The position numbers were made by a program, and so were the translations under genes. A stretch of 64,000 bases of DNA. It comes from an uncultured Bacteroidia bacterium (GTDB taxonomy: Bacteria; Bacteroidota; Bacteroidia; Bacteroidales; ML635J-15). The stretch's first letter is position 1. Every line of letters starts with the position of its first letter. The stretch covers positions 1-64,000 of the forward strand of contig CACYQN010000005.1 in NCBI GenBank assembly GCA_902776565.1, read 5' to 3'. Shown in pieces: positions 8,842 to 18,884 of the stretch. Below the pieces are notes generated by a model. It saw only the letters and a program-made list of their open reading frames with translations, was not told where the DNA came from and did no database searches.

Positions 8842-10230
8842 CTAGGTTTCGCTGGCTTCGCCAACAGAACAGCTAGTTATCTTTGTTTCAGTCTGCGAAT
8901 TTACAGAATCTACATCTTTTTTATTGCAAAAACGCATTAGTTTTTTCAACCGATTAAAGTCCGTGGCTGTTAACATCGAGCAGAGCAGGAACGGCATAAC
9001 AGGAATTTTGTACCTCACCAATGCCCCAAGATTCGGAGTTGTCATTCCGATTAAGGCGTAAAGCACAAGCATAAAGCAAAGAGTGAACAAAATAAACCTA
9101 AACTGATTATTATCAATCGGTTTAAACCTAATACACATATACAAAAACAGCAACAGGAACAACAGATTTTCAGCACAGCAAACCAGTTTTATGAACGAAT
9201 CGGCTTCGGTGACAAACGGACGGAAAAGCGTATTTATGTACGCAGGCACCAAACACGAAGCAAACCCCAGAATTGTTGGCTCCAACTCCTTGATTTCTAT
9301 ATTACTGCCCGAATAATTTGCTTCAGTGTTCACCATATTTACAAAATCGTGCTGCTTCTTCACAATCGTATCGACCAAATCGTAGCCGAAAATACTCCCG
9401 CTAAAGAAAAACAAGGTTACAACCACGGCAAACACTGCAACCGAAGAAACAAGCAACTTCTTCGCACCCAACTTCAAAGGCAAGGCAAACATAACCATTC
9501 CCGGCAACATTGCCAGCAGAACATAAAATTTTGCAAGGAAAAGAAAGTACGCGGAAGCTATCACTACCAGCAACTTAACTACGCCAAACTTTCGCCACAA
9601 GGCTGTCCACGAGAACATCAGCACCCCGACGGAAAACATCACAAGGCATTCCTTCATCATCCCCGACGACCAGAACGCCACGCTTGGCACAAAAAATGCC
9701 GAAACTACTGCTATCCAACGCTTTCCGCAAAAGCCAAGCATCGCCAACGCAAGGAAATACGCACCGCAGAAAGCCACAAACGCACTGATTATCAGGTTAA
9801 GCCAAAAATTTCCCTGCGTAAATAGGTCGAGAATTGCATTGTAGCGTATTATTGTACGGTTGTCGTTCAGAAGGCCATAATTCCACGCCTTGTACCAGAA
9901 ATCTGTCTTATCGTAATAACATTCGAGCTGCGGCTCGTCTGCGCAAATGCCCGAAACCATCTTGAAATAGTCGGCAGGATTCACCTCTACAGCAGAATAC
10001 AATGCCAACCCGTCGCGATAATAGTTAAACAAATCCGATTTCTGATAGTCGTGATAAGCAATCCGATAGACACCCACCAACGCAAACACAGCCACCAATT
10101 TTGTCGCAAACAGAAGCAACAGCCACCTTGACGACAGGCCCAACCTCCTAAACACCTTCAACTTGCATATCATAAAGCAGAAGATTGCCACAAAAGCCAA
10201 GCCTAACAATATGGTTGTCAATAGTTTCAT
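8842..10230 (-). CDS. Polytopic membrane protein, unknown function
   Basis: A 462-residue protein with roughly ten transmembrane helices. There is a soluble stretch near residues 70-125 ('YNYGLLNDNRTIIRYNAIL' region), then dense hydrophobic helices from about 135 to 415 and a short polar tail. The layout (a loop after TM2, then paired helices) is like the GT-C-type or O-antigen-polymerase-like membrane proteins of Bacteroidota, but I see no diagnostic motif. Its start overlaps the stop of the upstream TPR membrane protein by 4 bp (ATGA). The two are thus translationally coupled and probably act together on a glycan or an exported protein. Confidence 0.75.
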   Translation of the reverse strand: MKLLTTILLGLAFVAIFCFMICKLKVFRRLGLSSRWLLLLFATKLVAVFALVGVYRIAYHDYQKSDLFNYYRDGLALYSAVEVNPADYFKMVSGICADEPQLECYYDKTDFWYKAWNYGLLNDNRTIIRYNAILDLFTQGNFWLNLIISAFVAFCGAYFLALAMLGFCGKRWIAVVSAFFVPSVAFWSSGMMKECLVMFSVGVLMFSWTALWRKFGVVKLLVVIASAYFLFLAKFYVLLAMLPGMVMFALPLKLGAKKLLVSSVAVFAVVVTLFFFSGSIFGYDLVDTIVKKQHDFVNMVNTEANYSGSNIEIKELEPTILGFASCLVPAYINTLFRPFVTEADSFIKLVCCAENLLFLLLFLYMCIRFKPIDNNQFRFILFTLCFMLVLYALIGMTTPNLGALVRYKIPVMPFLLCSMLTATDFNRLKKLMRFCNKKDVDSVNSQTETKITSCSVGEASET

Positions 10231-12578
10231 TTGCCGCTACCGTTTTGTTGCATTTGTAATTGTTCACCACACTGCTGCATCCACTCCGCCGTCCGCAAAT
10301 CACCACGCAGACTATACACATACGCCAGATTGAAATAGGCGACATAATTGCTCGGATTGCGCTCCAACGCTTTGTTAAAGTATTCCTCCGCCTCGTCGTA
10401 CCTATTCAATTGACACATAGCCACAGCCGTATAAAAATATCCGTCATCGTGATTAGGATTCACTTCTATCGCTTTCCGTCCGCACTCAACGACATCGCCC
10501 CACCTGCCAAGCGCAACAAGCGACTTCAACTTGCCCGAATATGCCACAAACAAATTCGGGAACTTTTCAATAGCCTTGTCATACATTTTTATCGACTCCT
10601 CGATGCAACGCACTCGGTCTTCCGCGCTATATAGCTCACTCTTAGACGCTTCCGAATAGCAGAAGCCAAGGTTATAGTAGATTTCGGGACGGGTGGAATC
10701 ACGCTCAATCTCCTGAATGTAATACATCATAGCGGTATCGTAGATGCCCAGTTCGTAATAGGAATTTCCAACCTTGAAATACGAATCATATATGTTTCCG
10801 CCCAAATTCAGCACTTCCGAATAGCAGTCCTTTGCCTTCTGATAGTCGCCCTTATCGTATGCAACCTCCGCCCTATTGTAATACGCAAGTCCATCATACG
10901 GAAACAATTCAATGGATTTATCTAAACAAAAGATTGAAGAATCGGAATAATGCCTATCGGGATAATAATGACTGAGTCGCAGGTAGCAGAAACCAAGCCT
11001 TTCGTAGCACTCGCTATAGTCTGGATTTATAACAGTTGCTTCACGATAAATTCCCATTGCCCTATTCATATTGTCGAAAAACGCAACAGAATCAACACCT
11101 TCCGACTGCAAGGCTTCATCGCGGACAGCATCGCCCAAATAGAATTTTATTCGCGCACTGCCGGGAACTTTCGGAGCATCAGCTTTATAGAGCGTGTACG
11201 GGTCTTTCCAGTCGGCTGCACGAAGGACTGTTTTTGTCGAGAACAGACATACGGCAACCAAGCATAACGCAATCATAGTCACCGTCTTCGCTCCTTTTCC
11301 AAATTCTGCCACATCGACTTTCAGCAACTTTGCCAATGCCTCCACAAAAACTATCGCTGTAGCCAGCACAGGCACAAACAGAAACCTATCGGCAAACGAC
11401 GAACCTATAAGATAAACGGTATTGGAATAAATGCTCATCGTCGTTACCCAGAAGAGAATACAGAATACGAAAACACTCTTTTCCTTCTTTACGAACAAAC
11501 TATAAATAACATAGATAAGCATTGTCACATAAAGCAAAAATACAAGTAAGAAACGCCAGTCCAAAAGCCCGACATACGGCAGTTCGGCAAACGAATAGTC
11601 GCACGACTGCATATATGGGACAAAGGCGAGCAACAGATATTTTCCCATCAGCCACACCGCACTGCCAATACGAATATCCAGAGGCTGGTCGGCAAGGTAG
11701 TTCTGCATAAGCGTCACATACGAACTATGGTAGTCGTGCCACACCGACAAAACAGCATATCTCATCCCAAGATAAACGCCTGTAGATAAAAGTAAAACAG
11801 CAACTATATTAATGTAAGGCTTCAAGTTTACGAATACAGTAGATTTTGTCTTTTCGTGCTTTTTTCCTTTGGGCTTTGCGGTAGTTTTAACAACTTCAAC
11901 TTGCTTATTTTCACCAAAAAAGTACACAACAAGCGGAATTGCGACAAGTGCAGTAATCGCGCTTTCCTTCGAGAAGAACGAAAGCGTATAAGTCAAAAAC
12001 ATCCACAACAGATTGATTTTCCGTCCGTTCTCAAAATATTTCAGTGCAGAAACCATTGCTAACAGAAGGAAAAAGAAGTAGCAAAGTTCGTCGCGGCTCT
12101 TGATATTGGCAACAACCTCGGTATGCATTGGATTTGCAGTGAAAATCAAGGTTATAAGCAAGGGAAATATCCACGACCTCCGCTTGAACATCATTCGCAG
12201 AAGTACAAAAAGCAACACACTGCAGAGCGCATTCCACAGCACATTCATAATATGGTAGAAAGTGGTGTTGTCGGGAGAAATCTCCCACTCCAACGCGAAA
12301 AGCAACTGTGACACAGGACGATACTGGAATGTTTCGGGCAGAAATTCGGCACCTGCCTGCGAATGGTTCATCATAATGTCCTTCCACCCCGAAACTCCTG
12401 CTGTAACGAACTTATTATCCTTGAACAGAAAACTGTCATCAAGTACCCAGCCGTGATGAAAAGTATTGGCATACAGCAAAATAGCAAACACAAAAACGAA
12501 AGCACACACGCCTAAATCAAGCATCCTGCGATGCCTGTCGCCATTTGCATTGACAACTATTTCAGATACATTCTGCAT
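10227..12578 (-). CDS. TMTC-like membrane protein with TPR tail (DUF1736 type)
   Basis: A 783-residue protein. Residues about 20-470 form an 11-12 helix GT-C-like membrane domain with 'HGWVLDDSFLFKDN' after TM1 and 'NPMHTEVVANIKSRDEL' in a later loop. This resembles eukaryotic TMTC O-mannosyltransferases and the bacterial DUF1736 proteins. Residues about 490-783 are six or so TPR repeats ('AYYNRAEVAYDKGDYQKAKDCY', 'VAYFNLAYVYSLRGD'). A paralogue of 965 residues lies at 52177-55074. The likely role is lipid-linked sugar transfer to exported proteins; this is inferred from the family. Confidence 0.85.
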   Translation of the reverse strand: MQNVSEIVVNANGDRHRRMLDLGVCAFVFVFAILLYANTFHHGWVLDDSFLFKDNKFVTAGVSGWKDIMMNHSQAGAEFLPETFQYRPVSQLLFALEWEISPDNTTFYHIMNVLWNALCSVLLFVLLRMMFKRRSWIFPLLITLIFTANPMHTEVVANIKSRDELCYFFFLLLAMVSALKYFENGRKINLLWMFLTYTLSFFSKESAITALVAIPLVVYFFGENKQVEVVKTTAKPKGKKHEKTKSTVFVNLKPYINIVAVLLLSTGVYLGMRYAVLSVWHDYHSSYVTLMQNYLADQPLDIRIGSAVWLMGKYLLLAFVPYMQSCDYSFAELPYVGLLDWRFLLVFLLYVTMLIYVIYSLFVKKEKSVFVFCILFWVTTMSIYSNTVYLIGSSFADRFLFVPVLATAIVFVEALAKLLKVDVAEFGKGAKTVTMIALCLVAVCLFSTKTVLRAADWKDPYTLYKADAPKVPGSARIKFYLGDAVRDEALQSEGVDSVAFFDNMNRAMGIYREATVINPDYSECYERLGFCYLRLSHYYPDRHYSDSSIFCLDKSIELFPYDGLAYYNRAEVAYDKGDYQKAKDCYSEVLNLGGNIYDSYFKVGNSYYELGIYDTAMMYYIQEIERDSTRPEIYYNLGFCYSEASKSELYSAEDRVRCIEESIKMYDKAIEKFPNLFVAYSGKLKSLVALGRWGDVVECGRKAIEVNPNHDDGYFYTAVAMCQLNRYDEAEEYFNKALERNPSNYVAYFNLAYVYSLRGDLRTAEWMQQCGEQLQMQQNGSGK

Positions 12579-12668
12579 AGAACAAACTCAAATCGGCGCA
12601 AAGTTAACAAGTTTTTTTGTTGAATACGCTAATATGAATTACTTTTGTGCGCGATATTTACCATAATA

Positions 12669-13682
12669 ATGAAAGCAAAAAAGATAATATTCACTATCAT
12701 AAGCGTTGCCATAGGACTCTTCTTCATTGCATCGGCAATTCTTAAAATATTTACAATCAAGGAGTTTGAACTTTACATTTACAGCTACGGAATATTCAAC
12801 TATACGCTCTGTACCTTGTTTGCCCGATGCCTCATCGCATTTGAGATGTGCGCAGGACTTTGCCTCACGTTAAAATGGTGCTACAGACTGACTTGGTGGC
12901 TTATGCAACTGTCACTTCTCGGTTTTACCGTTTTCCTAATCTTCGCACAGCTACGCGGTGATGCCAACTGCCACTGTATGGGAGACTTCGTGGAACTCAA
13001 CCCGTTGCAGTCGATGATTAAGAACTTTGTGATAATGGCACTTCTTCTTGTCATAAGGAATCAGGAAAACTGGAATTTCAGATTTGAAAAGATAGTGAAA
13101 CCATTGATTGTCATCATAGTAGCAGCAGTGCCATTCATCGTTGCTCCACCCGAAGTTCTTTACAACAAAATCTATTCAAGCGACAGAAACATCAACACTC
13201 CAATATTCGAAAAGGCTTTGACAGACAGCACCTTCTACAAATGCTACCCAATCATCCGCCCCAACTACGAATACGACTCAACAACCTTCGTTGCCGAAGA
13301 CAAACCGCTGGAACTTACTGGACGCAACATACTTATGTTTGCCCACGCAGGCTGCAAATACTGCCGCGAGGGTGCAAAACGAATGTCAATGTTCTTCCGC
13401 GAAAACAGATTCGACAGAAACAGATGTAAAGTCATGATATTCGGCAACTACCCACCACTAAGCACCTACGAATTCATCAAGGAAACCGAAGGCTTCGGAT
13501 TCGAGTACCGTGAAATAAATCCCATAACATCACTTGACATAGTTGACGGCGAGTTCCCCACATTTATGCTCATGCAAGACGACAGCATTGTAAAGTCGTT
13601 TGACTTATGGGGACTGGAGGAAAGCACAATAAAAGAATTCCTCGAAAACGACACAGAACATATTATTAACAATAACAAATAA
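12669..13682 (+). CDS. MauE/DoxX-like membrane protein with thioredoxin-like tail
   Basis: A 337-residue protein starting at 12669 (MKAKKIIFTIISVAIG); an in-frame ATG 24 bp earlier only adds a poor lead. Residues 1-175 hold four to five transmembrane helices of DoxX/MauE type, including 'NCHCMGDFVELNPLQSMIKN' with paired cysteines. The periplasmic C-terminal half includes 'MFAHAGCKYCREGAKRMSMFF', a CxxC-type redox centre in a thioredoxin-like setting. This family is common in Bacteroidota and is thought to move electrons or to service disulphides in the envelope. Only 4 bp separate it from the DUF362 iron-sulphur lipoprotein, which suggests a shared redox function. Confidence 0.85.
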   Translation: MKAKKIIFTIISVAIGLFFIASAILKIFTIKEFELYIYSYGIFNYTLCTLFARCLIAFEMCAGLCLTLKWCYRLTWWLMQLSLLGFTVFLIFAQLRGDANCHCMGDFVELNPLQSMIKNFVIMALLLVIRNQENWNFRFEKIVKPLIVIIVAAVPFIVAPPEVLYNKIYSSDRNINTPIFEKALTDSTFYKCYPIIRPNYEYDSTTFVAEDKPLELTGRNILMFAHAGCKYCREGAKRMSMFFRENRFDRNRCKVMIFGNYPPLSTYEFIKETEGFGFEYREINPITSLDIVDGEFPTFMLMQDDSIVKSFDLWGLEESTIKEFLENDTEHIINNNK

Positions 13683-13686
13683 TTAC

Positions 13687-14817
13687 ATGAAATTCAGATT
13701 TTTAGCATTAGCAGTAATCGCCCTTGCCTTAGTTTCGTGCAAGGAGCAGAAACCAAAAATTGAAACAGCAGCTGACGAGTCAATCGTCTATTTCTGCAAG
13801 GACATTACCCCCGAAAACATTCTTAAGCTATACGAAGCACTAGGCGTGAAGCAGGAAGGCAAAATCGGTCTTAAAGTACATTTCGGAGAAGAAGGCAACC
13901 AGAACTTCCTGAACCCCGAACTGTTGAGACCGTTGGTTGAAAAGGTCAACCCGACTTTTGTGGAAACCAATGTATTATATGTCGGCAAGCGTCGCTACAC
14001 AGACTCGCACATCGCACTGGCAAAGGAACACGGATTTACCTTCGCTCCCATCGACATCCTTGACGACGAAGGCGAAACCGAGATTCCAGCCGAAGGTCTG
14101 AAGCACTACACAAAAGTAAAGACCGGCAGCCATTTCAACAATTACGATAACTACATCATCTACTCGCACTTCAAGGGACACGGCTCAGCTGGTTTCGGCG
14201 GTGCAATAAAGAATGTATCGATGGGACTTGCCTCTCCCGGTGGAAAGATGGCTATGCACGCCACAAACTTCCCTACAACGGCCGACCCAGAGGCTTGCGT
14301 AAACTGCCAACGCTGTGTTAGCCAATGTCCTGCACAGGCAATAACAATTACAGAAAATGGTCCTGTAATCGACACTACAAAGTGCATAGGTTGCGCAAAA
14401 TGCATTGCCGAATGTCCTCTTAAGATTTTTAAGCCCGACTGGAGAGAAATCGAAGAAAACATATTTCTTGAACGCCTTGTAGAATACGCAAAAGTACTCA
14501 GCGAAGCAAAACCTATGGTTTACATCAATGTAATGGACAACATATCAAAGACTTGCGACTGTTCATCTAAGGCTCCCGCCCCATTTATGGAAAAAGTTGG
14601 TGCAGTGGCTTCTACCGACATTGTTGCAATTGAAATGGCATGCCACCAGCTTACCGCAGCAAAATACGGCAGCGACGATGCATTCAAGGATGTGAACGGC
14701 ATAAGTGGTTACGGACAGGTACAATATGCTCACCAACTTGGCATGGGCAACATTAAGTATGTGCTTGTTGATGTGATTACTGGCGAACGCATTAGCATCG
14801 AGGATGCGATAAAGTAA
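13687..14817 (+). CDS. DUF362 4Fe-4S lipoprotein
   Basis: A 376-residue protein. The N terminus 'ALALVSCKEQK' is a lipobox, so it is predicted to be a lipoprotein on the periplasmic or outer-membrane side. The DUF362 core spans about 30-195 and 270-376 ('GLKVHFGEEGNQNFL', 'HFKGHGSAGFGGAIKNVSMG'). Between them lie two ferredoxin-type clusters: 'CVNCQRCVSQCPAQAI' and 'CIGCAKCIAECPLKIF'. Many cytosolic Bacteroidales DUF362 homologues exist, so the lipoprotein signal is a notable detail. It follows the CxxC membrane protein by 4 bp and ends at a strong hairpin terminator. Confidence 0.9.
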   Translation: MKFRFLALAVIALALVSCKEQKPKIETAADESIVYFCKDITPENILKLYEALGVKQEGKIGLKVHFGEEGNQNFLNPELLRPLVEKVNPTFVETNVLYVGKRRYTDSHIALAKEHGFTFAPIDILDDEGETEIPAEGLKHYTKVKTGSHFNNYDNYIIYSHFKGHGSAGFGGAIKNVSMGLASPGGKMAMHATNFPTTADPEACVNCQRCVSQCPAQAITITENGPVIDTTKCIGCAKCIAECPLKIFKPDWREIEENIFLERLVEYAKVLSEAKPMVYINVMDNISKTCDCSSKAPAPFMEKVGAVASTDIVAIEMACHQLTAAKYGSDDAFKDVNGISGYGQVQYAHQLGMGNIKYVLVDVITGERISIEDAIK

Positions 14818-14840
14818 TTCGAGGATTTGAAGATTTCACA

Positions 14841-14874
14841 AAAAAAATCACGGTGGCTACCGTGATTTTTTTTT
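14841..14874. terminator. Bidirectional intrinsic terminator
   Basis: Stem ATCACGGT (14847-14854), loop GGCT, complement ACCGTGAT (14859-14866), with an A-run before and a T-run after. It lies exactly between the convergent DUF362 gene and the methyltransferase gene and can serve both. Confidence 0.9.
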
Positions 14875-15363
14875 CTAAAAGGGCAAAAATCTCCCAGTCC
14901 TTCTGCAATAGGCTTCGTACTCGTCACCAAAATCATTGCGTAAACGCTTCTCCTCGGTATGCACCTGAACAAGCATAATGACGATAACTGCCGCAAACAC
15001 CAGCAATGCCTGCCACGTCCAAAGCAATACGCACACGCCAGCATAATAGACAAAACTTCCTGTCAACATTGGATTACGGCTAAGACGATAAGGTCCGCTA
15101 GTCATCAAGTGCTTTGTTCGCGGAGCAACCTCATGCCCAAAGGCATCCAATGGATTGCCATCACCCTTGCGCTTCATATATACTATAGACCAAACACTTA
15201 GCGATATGCCAACAACAGCAAGTAACACTGCTACAGCAACGCGCCATACACTACCTATCCAAAATTCGGGCATAAGCGAAGCAAACCACATTATTGCAGG
15301 CACAAAAAGCACAAACATCAGTCCTCCAAGCACATAACCCAAAATATTCCTCATAGTTTTCAT
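14875..15363 (-). CDS. Isoprenylcysteine carboxyl methyltransferase-like membrane protein
   Basis: A 162-residue protein with about four hydrophobic helices and the ICMT/PEMT family C-terminal pattern: 'LMTSGPYRLSRNPMLTGSF' followed by 'TEEKRLRNDFGDEYEAYCRRTGRFLP'. Family members are integral-membrane SAM-dependent methyltransferases; bacterial substrates are mostly unknown. It lies 9 bp downstream of the DUF2461 gene on the same strand, so the two probably form a pair. Confidence 0.88.
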   Translation of the reverse strand: MKTMRNILGYVLGGLMFVLFVPAIMWFASLMPEFWIGSVWRVAVAVLLAVVGISLSVWSIVYMKRKGDGNPLDAFGHEVAPRTKHLMTSGPYRLSRNPMLTGSFVYYAGVCVLLWTWQALLVFAAVIVIMLVQVHTEEKRLRNDFGDEYEAYCRRTGRFLPF

Positions 15364-15372
15364 ACCTTAAAT

Positions 15373-16035
15373 TTAATACATTTCTATCGCATACTCTACC
15401 GACTTGTTTAGCAAGCTATTGAATTCATAAGTTCGACGCAAGTCGGCAACCACATGTTCCACAAAATCCTTGTCTAGAATATAGTTCTCGTCAATGTCCT
15501 TCTCCACGAGAAAACTTCTAAGCCGATAATAATCAGCAAAATCATCTTCTGCATTGAAGCCAGCAGGCACTTTCTTGAGAGAATCTTCCCACGAAAGCGA
15601 AAAACCCTTTGCCTTGCGTATCGCCTTGTCGAAATTCTTGCCGTCGAGCATAATCTCCTCTCGTACACTCTTTACAAAACGAGGCTCAGGGCACCACAAT
15701 CCGGCACAAATAAAATACCTAACATTGGGCTCAATATGGACATAATAGCCAGCATATCCACTCTTTTTCCCGTGAGGACACACAAATGTACCTATGTGCT
15801 GCTTGTAGGGAGTCTTGTCGTGAGAAAAACGCAAATCGCGATAGATGCGATAAGTGCAGTCCTTAACTTGTAAACCCTCTAACGACTTGTCAAAACCTGC
15901 CAAACCGTCAATAAGCTTCTGCGAAAACTCGTTATGCACAGCCAGCATCTCCTTGTACTGCTCCTTGTGGGCATCGAACCATTCCTTGTTGTTATTCTGC
16001 TGCAACTGTTTGAAAAAATCCAAGACCAATTTCAT
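15373..16035 (-). CDS. DUF2461 family protein
   Basis: A 220-residue soluble protein of the DUF2461 (TIGR02453) family, with characteristic 'NNNKEWFDAHKEQYKE' at the N terminus, 'YRIYRDLRFSHDKTPYKQHIG' and 'GYYVHIEPN' in the middle, and 'RFVKSVREEI' later. The family is widespread but functionally uncharacterised. Length is normal. It is cotranscribed with the methyltransferase-like gene downstream. Confidence 0.93.
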   Translation of the reverse strand: MKLVLDFFKQLQQNNNKEWFDAHKEQYKEMLAVHNEFSQKLIDGLAGFDKSLEGLQVKDCTYRIYRDLRFSHDKTPYKQHIGTFVCPHGKKSGYAGYYVHIEPNVRYFICAGLWCPEPRFVKSVREEIMLDGKNFDKAIRKAKGFSLSWEDSLKKVPAGFNAEDDFADYYRLRSFLVEKDIDENYILDKDFVEHVVADLRRTYEFNSLLNKSVEYAIEMY

Positions 16036-16410
16036 ATATCACATTTTATATCAACACAATACACATTTAAACCATCGCAAAATTAATCAAAATCCACATT
16101 CACAAGAAATAAAAGTTAAACTTAGAACGCAACAAAACAAGCAAGAGCAATTTTATGAATGAAAACCATAAATCAGATTCAAAAGTATCTTTGGATTTAT
16201 TACAAATATTTTTGATTTTATGTTTGGATTTGTACAAAAATCACTTACAACGCACTGATAATCAAAGTACATTTTATTGAATGCCAAAAATTTATTTTTT
16301 TAGATGAGCTGTTCATAGTCAAGTTTCAACAAATGGGGAAAATTTTCGCTAGCAGATAATCCCATATTTTTTTATTATCTTCGCAAAATATAATTCTAAG
16401 CAGATGTAAT
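16036..16410. promoter_or_regulatory. AT-rich intergenic region with promoter-like elements
   Basis: No gene is visible. It separates the divergent DUF2461 and BspA-like genes. TATCTTTG at 16186-16193 matches TAnnTTTG facing right. TATCTTCG at 16376-16383 is closer to the BspA-like start and is also used ahead of gpmI, so it is the likelier -7 element. Confidence 0.45.
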
Positions 16411-17175
16411 ATGAAACAGAACTTACTCTTTACAACCTTGGCAACTGTAATATTGCTCGCTTCTTTTGCCAGCACACTGAAAGCACAAAGTTTTTCTGCC
16501 GTATGCGAAAGCGGACAGACTTTATTCTACAATGTAACATCTAATACTGAGCCTTATACGGCTGAGGTTACATACGAATTAAATGGGTATGAGTATAACA
16601 TGCCACCTTCAGGTAATCTTGTAATCCCTTCAACAGTCACCTACAGCAACATAACGTATTCTGTAACAAGCATTTCCGATTATGCATTTAATGAATGTGG
16701 AGAACTGACAGCGATAACTATTCCCAATTCTGTTACAAGCATTGGAGATTCTGCTTTTTTTAATTGCTACCAAATAAAATCAGTTACAATCGGCAATTCG
16801 GTACGTAGCATTGGAAATGGTGCTTTTGAGTTTTGCTCCAAGTTAAAATCCGTCATCATTCCTAATTCGGTAAAAAGCATTGGTGATGAAGCATTTGGGG
16901 TTTGTAGTAGCCTAACGTCAATTGTAATTTCCGATTCGGTAACAAGTATCGGCAATAAGGCATTTTATGATTGTGTCGGACTGAAGAAGGTTATAATTCC
17001 CAACTCGGTAAAAAACATTGGCATAGAAGCTTTTTTAGGTTGCCTAAAGCTAAAATACGTTACAATTCCAGATTCTGTAACTAGTATTGGAGAAGGTGCT
17101 TTTGAGGGTTGCAATTTACCACAAGAAACAAAGGATAAAATAAAGAAAATAGATAGAACAGCAGTGGATTGGTAA
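16411..17175 (+). CDS. BspA-like leucine-rich repeat surface protein
   Basis: A 254-residue exported protein. Residues 1-25 are a signal peptide (ASTLKA/Q). Residues about 75-240 hold seven copies of the 23-residue BspA (LRR_5) repeat, each of the form 'SVTSIGDSAFFNCYQIKSVTIPN'-like units: an 'F..C..L..V.IPNSV.SIG..AF' pattern. Such proteins mediate adhesion or host interaction in Bacteroidales and trichomonads. There is no sorting domain or lipobox, and the protein ends 16 residues after the last repeat, so the anchoring mode is unclear. It is a single-gene unit ahead of gpmI. Confidence 0.92.
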   Translation: MKQNLLFTTLATVILLASFASTLKAQSFSAVCESGQTLFYNVTSNTEPYTAEVTYELNGYEYNMPPSGNLVIPSTVTYSNITYSVTSISDYAFNECGELTAITIPNSVTSIGDSAFFNCYQIKSVTIGNSVRSIGNGAFEFCSKLKSVIIPNSVKSIGDEAFGVCSSLTSIVISDSVTSIGNKAFYDCVGLKKVIIPNSVKNIGIEAFLGCLKLKYVTIPDSVTSIGEGAFEGCNLPQETKDKIKKIDRTAVDW

Positions 17176-17246
17176 AAGACATAAATAAATCTCACATAAA
17201 CCAACCTTACATAATAAAAAAACATCGGATATTCAAATATAATTCG

Positions 17247-17254
17247 TATCTTCG
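17247..17254 (+). promoter_or_regulatory. Probable gpmI -7 element (TATCTTCG)
   Basis: TATCTTCG lies 22 bp upstream of the gpmI ATG. It is one mismatch from TAnnTTTG and the same octamer precedes the BspA-like gene. No clear -33 TTG is seen. Confidence 0.4.
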
Positions 17255-17276
17255 CAAATTCTAAAAACAACGAAAT

Positions 17277-18806
17277 ATGAACGAAAACAAGAAAGCCATC
17301 CTTATGATACTCGACGGATGGGGAATCGGAAAGCACGACAAGGCCGATGTTATTGACTCGGCAAACACAATAAACTATCACAATTTTCTAAAGCAATGTC
17401 CTCATTCGCAACTACTTGCCTGTGGTGAGAATGTCGGTCTGCCCGACGGACAGATGGGAAACTCAGAAGTCGGACACCTCAACATTGGCGCCGGTCGCAT
17501 CGTGTACCAGGACTATGGTCGCATCAACAACGCCATTGCTAGCGGAGAGTTCTTCAAGAACGAAAAGCTAAACGAAGCCTTCGATTATGCATTGAAGAAC
17601 GGCAAGCAGGTGCATCTGCTCGGACTTGTCTCGAACGGTGGCGTACACTCGTCGGACAAGCACCTCGAAGCTCTGATTAAGATGTCGGACATGAAAGGTT
17701 GCAAACATACCTTCGTCCACGCCCTCACCGATGGTCGCGACACAGACCCGAAGAGCGGAATCGGCTTCGTGAAGGGAATTGTCGATTATATGTCGGAAAC
17801 CAAGTCGGCTGTAAAATTGGCATCGCTCGTAGGTCGCTACTACACCATGGACCGCGACAAGCGCTGGAACCGCATAAAGCTTGGCTACGACTTGATGGTC
17901 AGCGGTATAGGCGAAAAATCAACTGACATAGTTGCCTCGATGCAGAAATCGTACGACGAAGGCGTTACCGACGAATTCATAAAGCCGATAGTGATGGTTG
18001 ACGGCAACGGCAATCCGCTCACGACCATTCAGCCCGACGATGTTGTCATCTGCTTCAACTTCCGCACCGACAGGCTCCGCCAGATAACCACCGCCCTCAC
18101 CCAGCAGGAATTTCCCGAGGAAGGAATGCACACAATTCCGCTCAAGTACTACACAATGACCTGCTACGACGAGAATTTCAAGGGCGTGAATGTTATCTAC
18201 GGCAAGGAATATCCTCATAATACTCTAGGTGAGGTCGTTTCGCGCAACGGACTGAAGCAGTTGCGCATAGCCGAAACCGAAAAGTACGCACATGTGACAT
18301 TCTTCTTCAACGGAGGCCGCGAAACCGAGTTCGACGGCGAAAAGCGCATACTCATCCCCTCGCCCAAAGTTGCCACCTACGACCTGCAGCCCGAAATGAG
18401 CGCATTCATCGTCAAGGACAACCTTGTAGCCGAAATCAACAAGAACGAGCACAACCTTATTGTCGTCAACTTTGCCAACGGCGATATGGTCGGACACACA
18501 GGCATTTACAAGGCAATCTGGGAAGCAGTTGAAGATGTTGACAAGTGCATAGGCGAAGTTGTTTCCGCCGCCCGCAACAACGGCTACGATGTTATCATCA
18601 TCGCCGACCACGGCAACGCCGACAACGCCGTCAATCCCGACGGTTCGCCCAACACCGCCCACTCGCTCAATCCAGTTCCATGCATAGCCATTTCCGACAA
18701 GGTCAAATCCCTGAACAACGGCATCTTAGCCGATGTTGCCCCAACCATTCTCAAGCTCATGGGTATAGAACAGCCAAAGGAAATGACAGGAAAGGCGTTG
18801 TATTAA
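17277..18806 (+). CDS. gpmI: 2,3-bisphosphoglycerate-independent phosphoglycerate mutase
   Basis: A 509-residue cytosolic glycolytic enzyme interconverting 3- and 2-phosphoglycerate, dependent on two Mn ions. The N terminus '[11 protein letters not shown]' supplies the first metal ligand and Ser63 in '[15 protein letters not shown]' is the phosphorylated nucleophile. '[11 protein letters not shown]', '[12 protein letters not shown]', '[11 protein letters not shown]', '[10 protein letters not shown]' and '[10 protein letters not shown]' complete the alkaline-phosphatase-superfamily site. Length is normal. It is monocistronic; a GC hairpin follows at 18835-18851. Confidence 0.98.
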   Translation: MNENKKAILMILDGWGIGKHDKADVIDSANTINYHNFLKQCPHSQLLACGENVGLPDGQMGNSEVGHLNIGAGRIVYQDYGRINNAIASGEFFKNEKLNEAFDYALKNGKQVHLLGLVSNGGVHSSDKHLEALIKMSDMKGCKHTFVHALTDGRDTDPKSGIGFVKGIVDYMSETKSAVKLASLVGRYYTMDRDKRWNRIKLGYDLMVSGIGEKSTDIVASMQKSYDEGVTDEFIKPIVMVDGNGNPLTTIQPDDVVICFNFRTDRLRQITTALTQQEFPEEGMHTIPLKYYTMTCYDENFKGVNVIYGKEYPHNTLGEVVSRNGLKQLRIAETEKYAHVTFFFNGGRETEFDGEKRILIPSPKVATYDLQPEMSAFIVKDNLVAEINKNEHNLIVVNFANGDMVGHTGIYKAIWEAVEDVDKCIGEVVSAARNNGYDVIIIADHGNADNAVNPDGSPNTAHSLNPVPCIAISDKVKSLNNGILADVAPTILKLMGIEQPKEMTGKALY

Positions 18807-18834
18807 GATAGGAAATTCATAGACAATCGAATTC

Positions 18835-18851
18835 TTGCGACTGTGTCGCAA
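18835..18851. repeat. Short hairpin between gpmI and RAYT
   Basis: TTGCGAC (18835-18841), loop TGT, GTCGCAA (18845-18851): a perfect 7-bp stem. It has no T-tract, so it is more likely a REP-type hairpin or a weak terminator than a canonical intrinsic terminator. It sits 34 bp ahead of a REP-associated transposase gene. Confidence 0.45.
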
Positions 18852-18884
18852 ACATTGACAACTCTTACTGTTATAGATTAGGCA

